From Pseudoclavibacter sp. RFBB5 (GTDB taxonomy: Bacteria; Actinomycetota; Actinomycetes; Actinomycetales; Microbacteriaceae): a stretch of DNA of 64,000 bases. Numbering within the stretch: position 1 is the stretch's first letter; each line of letters begins with the position of its first letter. The stretch is from contig NZ_PSTZ01000007.1 in assembly GCF_002931555.1 (NCBI RefSeq), forward strand, positions 682,001-746,000, written 5' to 3'. The position numbers and the translations under genes are program-made. Below are positions 33,541 to 42,156 of this stretch, piece after piece. Under the pieces are notes generated by a model. It was not told where the DNA came from, did no database searches, and saw nothing but the letters and a program-made list of their open reading frames with translations.

Positions 33541-33810
33541 TTAGCGGCGGAGGCCGAGTCGTCCGATGAGCGAACGGTAACGCGCGATGTCGACGTCGGC
33601 GAGGTAGCCGAGCAGACGACGACGCTGACCCACAAGCAGCAGGAGACCACGACGCGAGTGGTGGTCGTGCTTGTGCTCCTTGAGGTGCTCGGTGAGCTCC
33701 TTGATTCGCGTGGAGAGGATGGCAACCTGAACTTCAGGGGAGCCAGTATCACCCGGGTGCGTTGCGTACTCTTCGATGATGGCCTTCTTGCCCTCAGCGC
33801 TTAGTGCCAT
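33541..33810 (-). CDS. rpsO: 30S ribosomal protein S15
   Basis: 89 residues; binds 16S rRNA helices 20-22 in central-domain assembly. Family phrases [31 protein letters not shown] and RRLLGYL are intact. Good AGAAGGGGG Shine-Dalgarno. Its ~80-nt leader holds a 13-bp palindrome (33847-33859), and S15 controls its own translation in several bacteria, so similar control is possible. Confidence 0.98.
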   Translation of the reverse strand: MALSAEGKKAIIEEYATHPGDTGSPEVQVAILSTRIKELTEHLKEHKHDHHSRRGLLLLVGQRRRLLGYLADVDIARYRSLIGRLGLRR

Positions 33811-33905
33811 TGACAGACCCCCTTCTCTTTCGTTGCGCGGCGCTCAGCACACAGTGTGCGAGCTCTCTTGATCCGCGGCCGTTTCACGGCAACCGAAAGA
33901 GCATA
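33811..33905 (-). promoter_or_regulatory. rpsO leader region
   Basis: A TATGCT -10 candidate at 33900-33905 predicts a leader of about 83 nt. Within it the palindrome GCACACAGTGTGC (33847-33859) would fold as a small hairpin, and a GCCGTGAAACGGC-type hairpin lies near its 5' end. Confidence 0.4.
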
Positions 33906-33919
33906 TCAGGTTCGAAGGC

Positions 33920-34294
33920 TCAGCTCACACCCAGCAGGTCGATGATGAAGACGAGCGTCTTGCCGGACAGCGGGTGTCCTCCGCCTGCCGCGCCGTAGGC
34001 GAGGTGGGGTGGGAGCACGAGCTTGCGCCGTCCACCGACCTGCATGCCGGGAATGCCTTCCTGCCAGCCGCGCACGAGCGCCTTGAGCGGGAAGTTGACC
34101 GACTCGCCACGGTTCCACGAGGAGTCGAACTCCTCCCCCGACTCGAATTCGACGCCGAGGTAGTGCACGTCGACCGTCGAGGACGGCTCCGCGACTGCCC
34201 CGTCGCCCACGATGATGTCTTCGATGACCAGCTCTGCTGGTGCCTCTCCACCTGGGAAGTCGACTTCTGGCTTGGTGCGATCAGTGTTTGTCAT
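33920..34294 (-). CDS. FKBP-type peptidyl-prolyl cis-trans isomerase
   Basis: 124 residues, a single cytoplasmic FKBP domain: VDVHYLGVEFESGEEFDSSW (about 41-60), the VRGWQEGIPGM active-site loop (W at about 77) and YGAAGGGHPL. No signal peptide. It follows the PrsW gene by 3 nt, so co-transcription with the two proteases is likely. Confidence 0.95.
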   Translation of the reverse strand: MTNTDRTKPEVDFPGGEAPAELVIEDIIVGDGAVAEPSSTVDVHYLGVEFESGEEFDSSWNRGESVNFPLKALVRGWQEGIPGMQVGGRRKLVLPPHLAYGAAGGGHPLSGKTLVFIIDLLGVS

Positions 34295-34297
34295 GTC

Positions 34298-35542
34298 CTA
34301 CATCCAAGCGCCGGAGCCTGGACGAGTCCCGGATGACGCGCCGTGCGGCTGCGCCTGCGCCATGATGAGCTCGCCGCGAAGCTCGCCGAGACGGCGCAGG
34401 AGGAGCCGCTCGTCCAGCAGCTTGCTGGTCCGATTGGGGTCGAGGACGACCTGGTGACGCACACTGGCAAGACGCGTGGACTCCGTGATGAAGTCACGCA
34501 TGGCCTTGTCAGCGCGCTTCCCTGAGCGTCGCGCCCAGGCGCGTGCGCTCGACCTGCCCCGCATGGTCGAGAGCATTCTGATCTCCGCGGGCGAGTACCA
34601 GCCGACGGCCGCGTACTCGGAGAGTCGGTCGACGATGATGCGCGCGTCTCTCCTCCGAAGCAGGAAGATCGTGACGACCCAGGCGATGAAGATGGGCACC
34701 ATCACGACGGCGAAGAACAGGATGAGGCCGAGGATGCCCGCGGACTGCTGCACGAGGCCGGAGCCCACGTTCCAGAGCGCGTGCAGTCCCATGGCGGGAA
34801 TCAGGCCGAGCGCGAAGCCCCCGAGCGCGGATCCCCAGCCACCGCGGCGTGCGCCGATGCCCATGCCGATCCCCGTCAGGGAGACGCACATCGGATGCAG
34901 AAGCGGAAGGGCTATACCGCGGATGAAGTACTGGGCGACGAACCCGCCGACGCCTGCCTCCTGCCACATCGAGGAGAAGTAGAGGATGTTCTCGGTGAAG
35001 GCGAACCCGGCGCCGAGCAGCGCACCGTAGACAAGGCCGTCGGTCGGGCCGTTGAAGTGGCGCCGAGCCACCGCATAGATGACGATGAGGCCGAGGCCCT
35101 TCCAGATCTCCTCGCCGACGGGAGCCTCGACGGACGGCCCCCACCAGGCCGGGAGTGCGCCGGGCAGGAGCGCTTCGCGCACCAGACCGGTGAGCAGCGC
35201 ACCGCCGACCGCGATGCCGCCACCCCAGAACACCGCCCCGATGAGCAGGATGCGCGGCTCCGGCTCCCAGCGGTCGATGAGCCAGACGACCATCCAAACG
35301 ACGAAGAGCGGGATGAGGGCGGCCAGGACGCTGCCGAGGAGCACCACGTCGCTGCTGCCGAGGTAGGCGAGGAAGAGGACGACGGCGATGATGAGCGCCG
35401 CGAGGCTCATCACGACGATCGTGGTGATGCGCATCGCGAGTTCGCCCCTGGTCGGGGGCTGCGGGACCGCGAACTGCGGGTCGAGCTGACGCTGCGCGCC
35501 GGCTGCCGCCCAGGCACCCTGCTGTGGCTGAGGCGCGGTCAC
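34298..35542 (-). CDS. PrsW-family intramembrane protease (second of a tandem pair)
   Basis: 414 residues from GTG 35542, which overlaps the stop of the preceding paralogue (GTGA). After a 45-residue Pro/Gln-rich cytoplasmic tail come about eight transmembrane helices. PrsW motifs: APVGEEIWK (EExxK), FAFTENILYF (Glu-Asn) and the late His in HPMCVS and GLHALWN. The bacterial prototype cleaves anti-sigma factors. The C-terminal ~100 residues are cytoplasmic, rich in Arg, and match those of the upstream copy only loosely. Confidence 0.9.
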   Translation of the reverse strand: MTAPQPQQGAWAAAGAQRQLDPQFAVPQPPTRGELAMRITTIVVMSLAALIIAVVLFLAYLGSSDVVLLGSVLAALIPLFVVWMVVWLIDRWEPEPRILLIGAVFWGGGIAVGGALLTGLVREALLPGALPAWWGPSVEAPVGEEIWKGLGLIVIYAVARRHFNGPTDGLVYGALLGAGFAFTENILYFSSMWQEAGVGGFVAQYFIRGIALPLLHPMCVSLTGIGMGIGARRGGWGSALGGFALGLIPAMGLHALWNVGSGLVQQSAGILGLILFFAVVMVPIFIAWVVTIFLLRRRDARIIVDRLSEYAAVGWYSPAEIRMLSTMRGRSSARAWARRSGKRADKAMRDFITESTRLASVRHQVVLDPNRTSKLLDERLLLRRLGELRGELIMAQAQPHGASSGTRPGSGAWM

Positions 35543-36720
35543 GACGCGGCCGACCTGGTGCCGGCGACGCCGAACGCGGCAAGCTGCGAGCGGTGCTCCT
35601 TGACGCGGTCGAGCATCCGCTTCTCCACGACGCGTCGGTTCGGATCGCGCTTGTTGACACGCGCGTGCTCGCGGGCGAAGGCCAAGCGGGACGAGTCCTG
35701 CACGAAACCACGCATCGCGCGGTCGGCTTCGGGGCTCACCGACTTGGCCCACGCGAAGGCCTGCTCCCGTGCGCTCCAGTCACCGATCATGGCGACCTCT
35801 GAGGTCGTGAACCAGCCGGCGTCTGCGTACTCGCCGAGCCGGTCGACGATGATGAGACGGTCGCGGTCGTGCAGCTTCACGAGAAGCCAGGCGAGCAGCA
35901 GGAAGATGGGCAGCTGGACGACGAGGTAGAAGATGAGCCATCCGAACTGGTTGGTGGGGTCGACGCCGAGGAGCGGCAGGATGAGAAGGCTGCCTCCGTT
36001 CCAGAAGGCGTGCGCGAGAATCGCGATGACCAGGCCGCCGAGCCCCATGAGGACGGGGCGCATCCATCCGCCGCGCCGGGCTCCCCAGCCGATCGCCATG
36101 CCGGTGATGCCCGTGAAGAGGGCGTGCGCGAACGGCGAGAGGATGCCACGCACGATGAACGTGGACGCGAAACCCGCGGCGGAGTCGGCTGCCTGCGAGA
36201 AGTAGATGATGTTCTCGGTGAAGGCGAAGCCGGCCCCGATGACGGCGGCGTAGCTGAACCCGTCGAGCGGGCTGTCGAAGTGTCGCCTCGCGAACACCAG
36301 GATCAGAAACAGCCCGACGGCCTTGATGGCCTCCTCCGAGACGGGCGCCTGGATCAGCACGGAGAACTTGCTGACGTCACCTTCGGTCGACAGGTAGGAC
36401 CGCGCGACGTCGAGCATCATCCCGCCCGTCACGAGGGTGCCGACGACGGATGCGCCTGCTCCCCAGAACAGCCCGAAGGCAAGCAGGATGCGGGGCTCCG
36501 GCTCCCATCTGTCGAGCCACCAGACTGCGGCGAGCACGAGGCCGAGCGGGACGAGGGCTGGGATGGCCATGGTGAGGGCGGCGAAGCGCAGCTCGCTGAA
36601 GAGCCACGCGACGACGCCGACGGAGAGCAGGACGGCGAAGCCGAGCAGCAGCAGCCAGGTGAGCCTGCCGCGCGTCAGCCTCCGACGCTTCTTCGGCGCG
36701 ACGGACGTGGCACTGCTCAT
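35539..36720 (-). CDS. PrsW-family intramembrane protease (first of a tandem pair)
   Basis: 393 residues, ATG 36720 with GGAGG 7 nt upstream. Basic N-terminus, about eight transmembrane helices, and the same catalytic set as its neighbour: APVSEEAIK, FAFTENIIYF, HALFTGITGMAIGWGARRGGW (in part) and AHAFWN. The two share layout and phrases such as DRWEPEPRILL and RRHF, so they arose by duplication. A cytoplasmic C-terminal domain containing IVDRLGEYADAGWFTTSEV is also shared. Confidence 0.9.
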   Translation of the reverse strand: MSSATSVAPKKRRRLTRGRLTWLLLLGFAVLLSVGVVAWLFSELRFAALTMAIPALVPLGLVLAAVWWLDRWEPEPRILLAFGLFWGAGASVVGTLVTGGMMLDVARSYLSTEGDVSKFSVLIQAPVSEEAIKAVGLFLILVFARRHFDSPLDGFSYAAVIGAGFAFTENIIYFSQAADSAAGFASTFIVRGILSPFAHALFTGITGMAIGWGARRGGWMRPVLMGLGGLVIAILAHAFWNGGSLLILPLLGVDPTNQFGWLIFYLVVQLPIFLLLAWLLVKLHDRDRLIIVDRLGEYADAGWFTTSEVAMIGDWSAREQAFAWAKSVSPEADRAMRGFVQDSSRLAFAREHARVNKRDPNRRVVEKRMLDRVKEHRSQLAAFGVAGTRSAAS

Positions 36721-36874
36721 CGATGGTCCTCCGTGCGTTGGGTGGGTGTCCGGATCAGGGGCTGCCGGGATCGCGGCGCGCGCGGGTTGCCCCGTCTCGT
36801 CGACACGCTGCGGTCAGCTTAGCCAAGCCGGGGCGCGTCGAGCGAACGGCCAGTCGGCGGCGGCAGTCGCACGG

Positions 36875-36880
36875 TAGATT
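36875..36880 (+). promoter_or_regulatory. -10 element of the coiled-coil gene (leaderless)
   Basis: TAGATT, 7 nt before the ATG at 36888; no Shine-Dalgarno in between. Confidence 0.5.
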
Positions 36881-36887
36881 GGGACCC

Positions 36888-37346
36888 ATGATGCGTCTCG
36901 GATTCCTTCTCGGTGCCACTGTCGGCTTCATCGCTGGTATCAGCACGAGTCGCGTGCATGCAGAAGAGGTCGCGAAGGACATCGGCGGCAAGTCGAAGGC
37001 GTTCGCCGAGCGCATGACGGTCTCGGCGGAGGATCTGCGGCGACGCAGCGACACCCAGCTCGAGGACATGCGCCGGCGCGTGGACGAGCAGCTCGAGGAC
37101 ATGCGCAAGCGAGTCGACGATGGGTTCGACGACGTCAAGCGTCGGGTCGAGGAGGAAGTCGAGAAGAGCATCGAGTCCCAGGTGCAGACGCTCGTCCGCG
37201 CCGGCCAGGCCCGCGAGGACGTGCTCGAGACCTTCGAGGACGATGACGCGGACGCCATGGTCTCCCCCACTGAGACGGCGTCGCCCCGCCACGCGGCTCG
37301 CGCCGACGACTCCCCCGCCGCATCCGACGAGAAACCGTCCAACTGA
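36888..37346 (+). CDS. YtxH-like membrane-anchored coiled-coil protein with 11-residue repeats
   Basis: 152 residues (a second ATG follows at once). One N-terminal hydrophobic helix (about 3-19, glycine-rich), then a highly charged helix at about 40-105 built of hendecads such as RSDTQLEDMRR, RVDEQLEDMRK and RVDDGFDDVKR, and a disordered acidic/Pro/Ser tail. The layout resembles YtxH/gas-vesicle-like small proteins. Function unknown. Ends at a strong shared terminator. Confidence 0.8.
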   Translation: MMRLGFLLGATVGFIAGISTSRVHAEEVAKDIGGKSKAFAERMTVSAEDLRRRSDTQLEDMRRRVDEQLEDMRKRVDDGFDDVKRRVEEEVEKSIESQVQTLVRAGQAREDVLETFEDDDADAMVSPTETASPRHAARADDSPAASDEKPSN

Positions 37347-37365
37347 CCTCACGAGGCTTGACCGG

Positions 37366-37403
37366 TTCGGCCCCGCCGGTGCACGCGCACCGGCGGGGCC
37401 GAA
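37366..37403. terminator. Bidirectional terminator hairpin
   Basis: Perfect 17-bp stem (TTCGGCCCCGCCGGTGC and its complement) with a 4-nt loop between the convergent coiled-coil gene and aspA. On both strands the outer arm ends in short A/T pairs. Confidence 0.85.
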
Positions 37404-37443
37404 CTCCTTGCAAGACGCGCGCCTCGCGAGCGACGGGCGGACG

Positions 37444-38940
37444 CTACGAGAAGTCGCGCAGGTCGGCTCGGTCGAGGCTGTCCTCGAGCGCCATGGCCTG
37501 AGCCTGCGTGATGATCGGGATGGCGCTCGTCACGGCCTGAATACCCGAGAGACGTTCAGGCGAGAGGATGCTCGTGACCTCTTCTCGGCTGAGGAGCCCC
37601 CGCTCGACGACGAGGTCCGCGATGGTGGCCTTCGTGTTGAGGGCCTCCTTCGCGAGCTTCGAGGCCTCCGAGTAGCCGATGTACGGCGTCAGGGCCGTCA
37701 CGACGCCGACGGAGCTCGAGACCCTGGACTCGAGAAGCTCCTCGTTGGCGGTGATGCCGTCGATGCAGTTCACCCGCAGGGTGCGGGCTGCCCTGCGGAG
37801 CCAGGCCGAGTTCTGCATGAGCGTGTGCAGCATGACGGGCTCGAACGCGTTGAGCTGCAGCTGACCGGCCTCGGAGGCCATGGAGATCGTCACGTCGGCA
37901 CCCGCGATGACGAACGCGACCTGATTGACCGCCTCAGGAATGACCGGGTTGACCTTGCCCGGCATGATCGACGAACCTGCCTGGCGTGCCGGCAGGTTGA
38001 TCTCGCCGAGACCTGCCTGCGGGCCGGACGACAGCAGTCGCAGGTCATTGCAGATCTTCGACAGCTTCATCGCCGTGCGCTTGATGACGCTCGAGAGCGA
38101 CATGAAGACGCCCGTGTCGCTCGTGGCCTCGATGAGGTCGTGCGCCGTCTGCAGGTCGTTGTAGCCCGTGATCTTGCGAAGCTGTCGCATGACCGCGGAC
38201 GCGTAGCTCGCTTCCGCCGTGATGCCGGTGCCGATCGCCGTCGCGCCGAGGTTGAGCTCGAGGAGCAGCGGCAGCACGTCGCGCAGGCGCTCGATGTCCT
38301 CGCCGATCGTCGTCGAGAAGCCGCTGAACTCCTGGCCGAGAGTCATCGGCACCGCGTCCTGCAGCTGCGTGCGACCGATCTTCAGGATGTGCTTGAACTC
38401 GCTCCCCTTGACGCGGAACGCGTTCTGCAGAAGCGTGAACTCGTCGATGAGCCGTTCGGTGGCGTGCACGAGCGCCACCTTGACGGCGCTCGGGTACGTG
38501 TCATTGGTCGACTGCGAGCGGTTGACGTGGTCGTTCGGCGAGAGGAACTCGTAGTCGCCGAACGGCCGGCCGGCGAGCTCGAGCGCTCGGTTGGCGATGA
38601 CCTCGTTCACGTTCATGTTCGTGCTCGTGCCCGCGCCGCCCTGGATGACACCGACGACGAACTCCTCGTGGAGCTTGCCGTCGATGATGTCCTGGCAGGC
38701 GCGATCGATGAGCCACGAGCGTTCCTGATCGAGCACGCCGATCTCGAGGTTCGCACGTGCCGCCGCCTGCTTGACCTGCGCGTAGGCCACGATGAAGTCC
38801 GGGTACACGCTGATCTGTCGTCGGCTGATCGAGAAGTTCTCGAGGGCACGCGCGGTGTTCACGCCCCAGTAGGCACCTGCGGGGATCCGCATCTCGCCGA
38901 GCGAGTCGCGTTCGACACGGAATTCCTGCGTTTCTGACAT
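37444..38940 (-). CDS. aspA: Aspartate ammonia-lyase
   Basis: Reversible deamination of L-aspartate to fumarate. 498 residues from ATG 38940 (GGAGG 11 nt upstream). Fumarase/aspartase superfamily signature GSSIMPGKVNP near 320-330, with NRSQSTNDTYPSA and GGAGTSTNMNVNEV upstream. The N-terminus (YWGVNTARALENFSIS) and the QLQLNAFEPVM segment match aspartase more than class II fumarase. Terminated by the shared hairpin at 37366-37403. Confidence 0.93.
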   Translation of the reverse strand: MSETQEFRVERDSLGEMRIPAGAYWGVNTARALENFSISRRQISVYPDFIVAYAQVKQAAARANLEIGVLDQERSWLIDRACQDIIDGKLHEEFVVGVIQGGAGTSTNMNVNEVIANRALELAGRPFGDYEFLSPNDHVNRSQSTNDTYPSAVKVALVHATERLIDEFTLLQNAFRVKGSEFKHILKIGRTQLQDAVPMTLGQEFSGFSTTIGEDIERLRDVLPLLLELNLGATAIGTGITAEASYASAVMRQLRKITGYNDLQTAHDLIEATSDTGVFMSLSSVIKRTAMKLSKICNDLRLLSSGPQAGLGEINLPARQAGSSIMPGKVNPVIPEAVNQVAFVIAGADVTISMASEAGQLQLNAFEPVMLHTLMQNSAWLRRAARTLRVNCIDGITANEELLESRVSSSVGVVTALTPYIGYSEASKLAKEALNTKATIADLVVERGLLSREEVTSILSPERLSGIQAVTSAIPIITQAQAMALEDSLDRADLRDFS

Positions 38941-38991
38941 GACCTGATGGTCCTCCAACTTCGTCGTCTGAGTTTCCGCGCTGACCTCAGC

Positions 38992-41148
38992 CTACTGCCG
39001 GCGCGCTCCTCGGATCGCCGCTTCGAGGAGACTCGCGAGCGCATCCACCTGGATGCTGTCGGCGGACTGCTCACCCGTGTCGATGCCCTCGAGCGCCCGC
39101 AGCGCGAGGCCCTGCTTGGCGTCGATCAGCTCCGCGATGCGGGCATCGATGGTCTGGGCCGCGACGATGCGCCACGCCGTGACCGGCTCTTCCTGACCGA
39201 TGCGGTGCACGCGGTCGATGGCCTGAGTCTGCTCGGCTGCGGTCCAGCTGAGCTCGGCGAGCACCACGTCAGACGCGGCCTGCAGGTTGAGGCCGACGCC
39301 GGCGGCGAGGAGCGAGCAGACGACCACCTGCACGCTCGGGTCGTTCTGGAAGGCATCGATCGCGGCCTGGCGCGCCGTTGGCGACTGGTCGCCACGGATG
39401 GAGACGGATGAGATCTCGTTCTCGGCGAAGGTGCGCTCGGCCGCGTCCATGACCTCGATGTGCTTCGCGAAGAACACGACCTTGCCGGCCGAACGCGCGA
39501 TCTGCCCCGCGTACTCCGCGGCGAGGCGCGCCTTGGCGGCACCGATCGTGCGGAGCATGGTGAAGATGCTCGCTCCAGTCGAGGAGGCCTTCGACTCCTC
39601 GACTTCCTGTCGTGCGATCATCCGCACCCGATCGAGGTCGACGACGCCGGGTTCGAGACCCGCGGCAGACGCCATCTGGCGGTAGCGCTCCAGGAGGCGC
39701 GCGACGAGCGCCGCCTCCGCCGCTCGGATGCTCCGGCCTTCGTCGGAGTCGAGCTCGACAGGCATGTCGACGACACGCTTCGCGGGGAGGTCCGCCGCGA
39801 CGTCGATCTTCCGCCTGCGCACGATGCCGAGATCGATGACCGTCTGTCGCGCGGCGGCGAGGAAGCCGGGGTCGCTCGGCACGAGTCCCGTCTCGTCCAG
39901 GCGATCGAGCAGCAGCTGGGAGGGCCGATCGCCCTCGAGCCAGCCGAGGAACTGCCAGATGGCCTTGAAGTCGTCGACGTCGTTGATGAGCGGCGTTCCC
40001 GTCAGCGCCATGAGCAGCGGGTCTGCGCCTGGAACGCGCGCGCGGATGCTGTTCGCGAGCTGCATGACCAACCGCGACCGCTGCGACTGCAGGTTCTTGA
40101 TGAAGTGCGCCTCGTCGAGCACCATGCCCTTGAACCCGAGAGAGGTGAGCCACCCCAGGTGGCGGTCAAGGATCTCGTAGTTGACGACGAACACGTCCGC
40201 GAAGGCGTCGATGCCCTGACCGTCACCGGAGATGACGGTGACGCGGCGGTTCGGGGTCCATCGCTGGACCTCGCGTGCCCAGTTCGTCTTCACGACGTTC
40301 GGGACGACGCACAGCAGCGGATACGCGTCGGCGACCGACGCTGCGAGCAGTGCCTGCGCGGTCTTGCCGAGTCCGGGCTCGTCGGCGAGCAGGTACGCCC
40401 TGTGCCCCTCGGCGACGCTCGCGAGGAGCCTCGCCTGGTGATCCATGAGCTCCTGCCCTGGCGGGGAGATTCGGTCCCACCGAGGGGCGGGAGGCAGCTC
40501 CATCGAAGCCGCGTTGCCGCCCGCACCGGTCTCGAAGGCACGGAGCAGCGGCCCGAGCAGCTCCCAGTTGGAGAGGCGCGAATAGTGCGGCGTCGTCGTG
40601 TTCACGCTGGTGAGCACGGGAGCGAGGAACGGGTTGGAACGCGTCCGCGCCTTGACGGACCCGGGAAGGACCTGACGTTGCGCGATCTCCGGCGGCAGCT
40701 TCTCCGCCTGGGCCTCGGGTTCCGGCTGCTCGTCGACGACCATCTCGATGCCGCCAGCGAAGAGCATCTGCTTGCGCAGGGCCTTCGCCGCCTCGCTGAC
40801 GGGAGCGCCCGGTTCGAGCAGGCTGATGAGCGACGTGTCACGGGCAGCGGTCTTCGCGAGGATCGAGGCGAGACCGTCGAGACGCTTGAGCGCCTCGGCC
40901 CTGTCGTGCTCGCCGAGCTCCGTCGACTCCTTCGCCTTCGCGCGCTCTTCGCGCATCAGCAGGGCGATGACCTGGAACTTCGTGCGATTCGACGGCGAGA
41001 CCTTGCCTCGCTGAGCGGAGGCCTCGACTTCCCTCGCCGCCTTGGCGAGCTGAGGGATGACGCCGGTGTTGTCGACGGGCTTACGGTGGCGGGGCGCCGT
41101 GTGAACGCCGGCGCGACCGCCGGCTTGGGCGCGTGTCCTACGAGACAT
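38992..41148 (-). CDS. SNF2-family DEAD/DEAH helicase-like ATPase
   Basis: 718 residues from ATG 41148 (AAGGAGG upstream). A ~230-residue N-terminal region without a recognised fold precedes the motor: Walker A DEPGLGKT at 256-263, motif II LDEAH near 350, motif III ALTGTPLIND, and the C-terminal lobe with FAKHIEV, SLLAAGVGLNLQAAS and motif VI IDRVHRIGQ. It lacks extra SWIM or HNH domains, so it resembles the SMARCAL1-like bacterial SNF2 proteins involved in DNA repair; the exact role is not known. Confidence 0.9.
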   Translation of the reverse strand: MSRRTRAQAGGRAGVHTAPRHRKPVDNTGVIPQLAKAAREVEASAQRGKVSPSNRTKFQVIALLMREERAKAKESTELGEHDRAEALKRLDGLASILAKTAARDTSLISLLEPGAPVSEAAKALRKQMLFAGGIEMVVDEQPEPEAQAEKLPPEIAQRQVLPGSVKARTRSNPFLAPVLTSVNTTTPHYSRLSNWELLGPLLRAFETGAGGNAASMELPPAPRWDRISPPGQELMDHQARLLASVAEGHRAYLLADEPGLGKTAQALLAASVADAYPLLCVVPNVVKTNWAREVQRWTPNRRVTVISGDGQGIDAFADVFVVNYEILDRHLGWLTSLGFKGMVLDEAHFIKNLQSQRSRLVMQLANSIRARVPGADPLLMALTGTPLINDVDDFKAIWQFLGWLEGDRPSQLLLDRLDETGLVPSDPGFLAAARQTVIDLGIVRRRKIDVAADLPAKRVVDMPVELDSDEGRSIRAAEAALVARLLERYRQMASAAGLEPGVVDLDRVRMIARQEVEESKASSTGASIFTMLRTIGAAKARLAAEYAGQIARSAGKVVFFAKHIEVMDAAERTFAENEISSVSIRGDQSPTARQAAIDAFQNDPSVQVVVCSLLAAGVGLNLQAASDVVLAELSWTAAEQTQAIDRVHRIGQEEPVTAWRIVAAQTIDARIAELIDAKQGLALRALEGIDTGEQSADSIQVDALASLLEAAIRGARRQ

Positions 41149-41401
41149 GCCCCTCCTTATGCAACGTGGCAGGGATCGGGAAGTTGAGCCGGGCGGAGGT
41201 CGCAGCATCGGCGCCGAACGCGGCGACCGGCAGTGAGGCGGGCGTCGGCCCACTCGAGTGACGAGCTCCCGGATGTCATGCAGGTATCGAGGAGAGTTCA
41301 GATTCCCTCAGACACCAGCGTTGACAGTGTACGCCAGGCGACCCGCAGGTTTCGACTCGGGAACGACGTGTCGTTGCCCCGCACAGACTCTGCGCGGGTG
41401 C

Positions 41402-41407
41402 GATAAT
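41402..41407 (+). promoter_or_regulatory. Extended -10 element (leaderless start at 41414)
   Basis: GATAAT preceded by TGC, 6 nt before the GTG at 41414. Confidence 0.5.
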
Positions 41408-41413
41408 CGTCAG

Positions 41414-42070
41414 GTGCCACAACGCCCTTTCCCAGATCCCGACCGGCCGTACTTCACGCCGTCGAAGCGGGTCGCCGGCGACTGGAGCGCTCACATCGCG
41501 ACGACGCTCGACCGCACCGCCACGCTGCTCGCAGGGTTGACGCCCGAACAATGGGAGACTCCCAGCAAGTGCGACGGCTGGAGCGTTCGTGACGTGGCCG
41601 GGCACCTCGCCTGGAGACTCGGCTCCCCCACATCCTCCCTCGTGCGTGAGGCGTCCAAGGGCGTCTTCCGCAAGGGACTGCGGGTCGACGCCTACCTGGA
41701 CGACATCGCGAAGCGCGAGGGAGCAGCCCCGACCGAGGAACTCGTCGCGCGCATCCGCTCCATCGCGGCCACGAAGGTCGTCTCCCCGACGCGAGCCGGT
41801 ATCTCCGAGCTCACCGAGGCGGTCGTGCACACCTACGACATGACCGAGGCGCTCGGTCTGCGGATCCGTCTCAGCCCACGGTCGACGAGCGCGGTTGCCC
41901 TCGTGCGCACGAGGGTGCCGCTCAGCTCGGCGGCATCCCTCGCGAAGCGCAATCGGCTCCGCGCGACAGATGCGCGGTGGCAGATCGGCGACAAGGGACC
42001 TGTGGTCGAGGGGACCGCGGCGCAGCTCGTGCTCAAGCTCTTCGGGCGCGGCGTGCAGCTCGACGACTAA
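41414..42070 (+). CDS. DinB-like protein of the mycothiol-dependent maleylpyruvate isomerase family
   Basis: 218 residues from GTG 41414, placed by the extended -10 6 nt upstream. The MDMPI/TIGR03083 pattern is clear: LAGLTPEQWETPSKCDGWSV (about 37-56) followed by RDVAGHLAW with the metal-ligand His, and a C-terminal bundle. Such proteins are DinB-fold, often mycothiol-using enzymes in actinobacteria. Substrate unknown. Convergent with ribF. Confidence 0.86.
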   Translation: MPQRPFPDPDRPYFTPSKRVAGDWSAHIATTLDRTATLLAGLTPEQWETPSKCDGWSVRDVAGHLAWRLGSPTSSLVREASKGVFRKGLRVDAYLDDIAKREGAAPTEELVARIRSIAATKVVSPTRAGISELTEAVVHTYDMTEALGLRIRLSPRSTSAVALVRTRVPLSSAASLAKRNRLRATDARWQIGDKGPVVEGTAAQLVLKLFGRGVQLDD

Positions 42071-42156
42071 GCACGTCCCACGGTGCCCACGCTGAGACGA
42101 TCGGTCCGGCCTCCGGCGGGCGCCGACGATCTGTCGGATCTCCCCGGAAGTGCGAC

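Noticed and set aside
35543-35752. N-terminal extension of the second PrsW gene
   Set aside because: The frame continues upstream but overlaps the first PrsW gene in a different frame and gives an Arg-rich unnatural sequence; the GTGA overlap start is far better.
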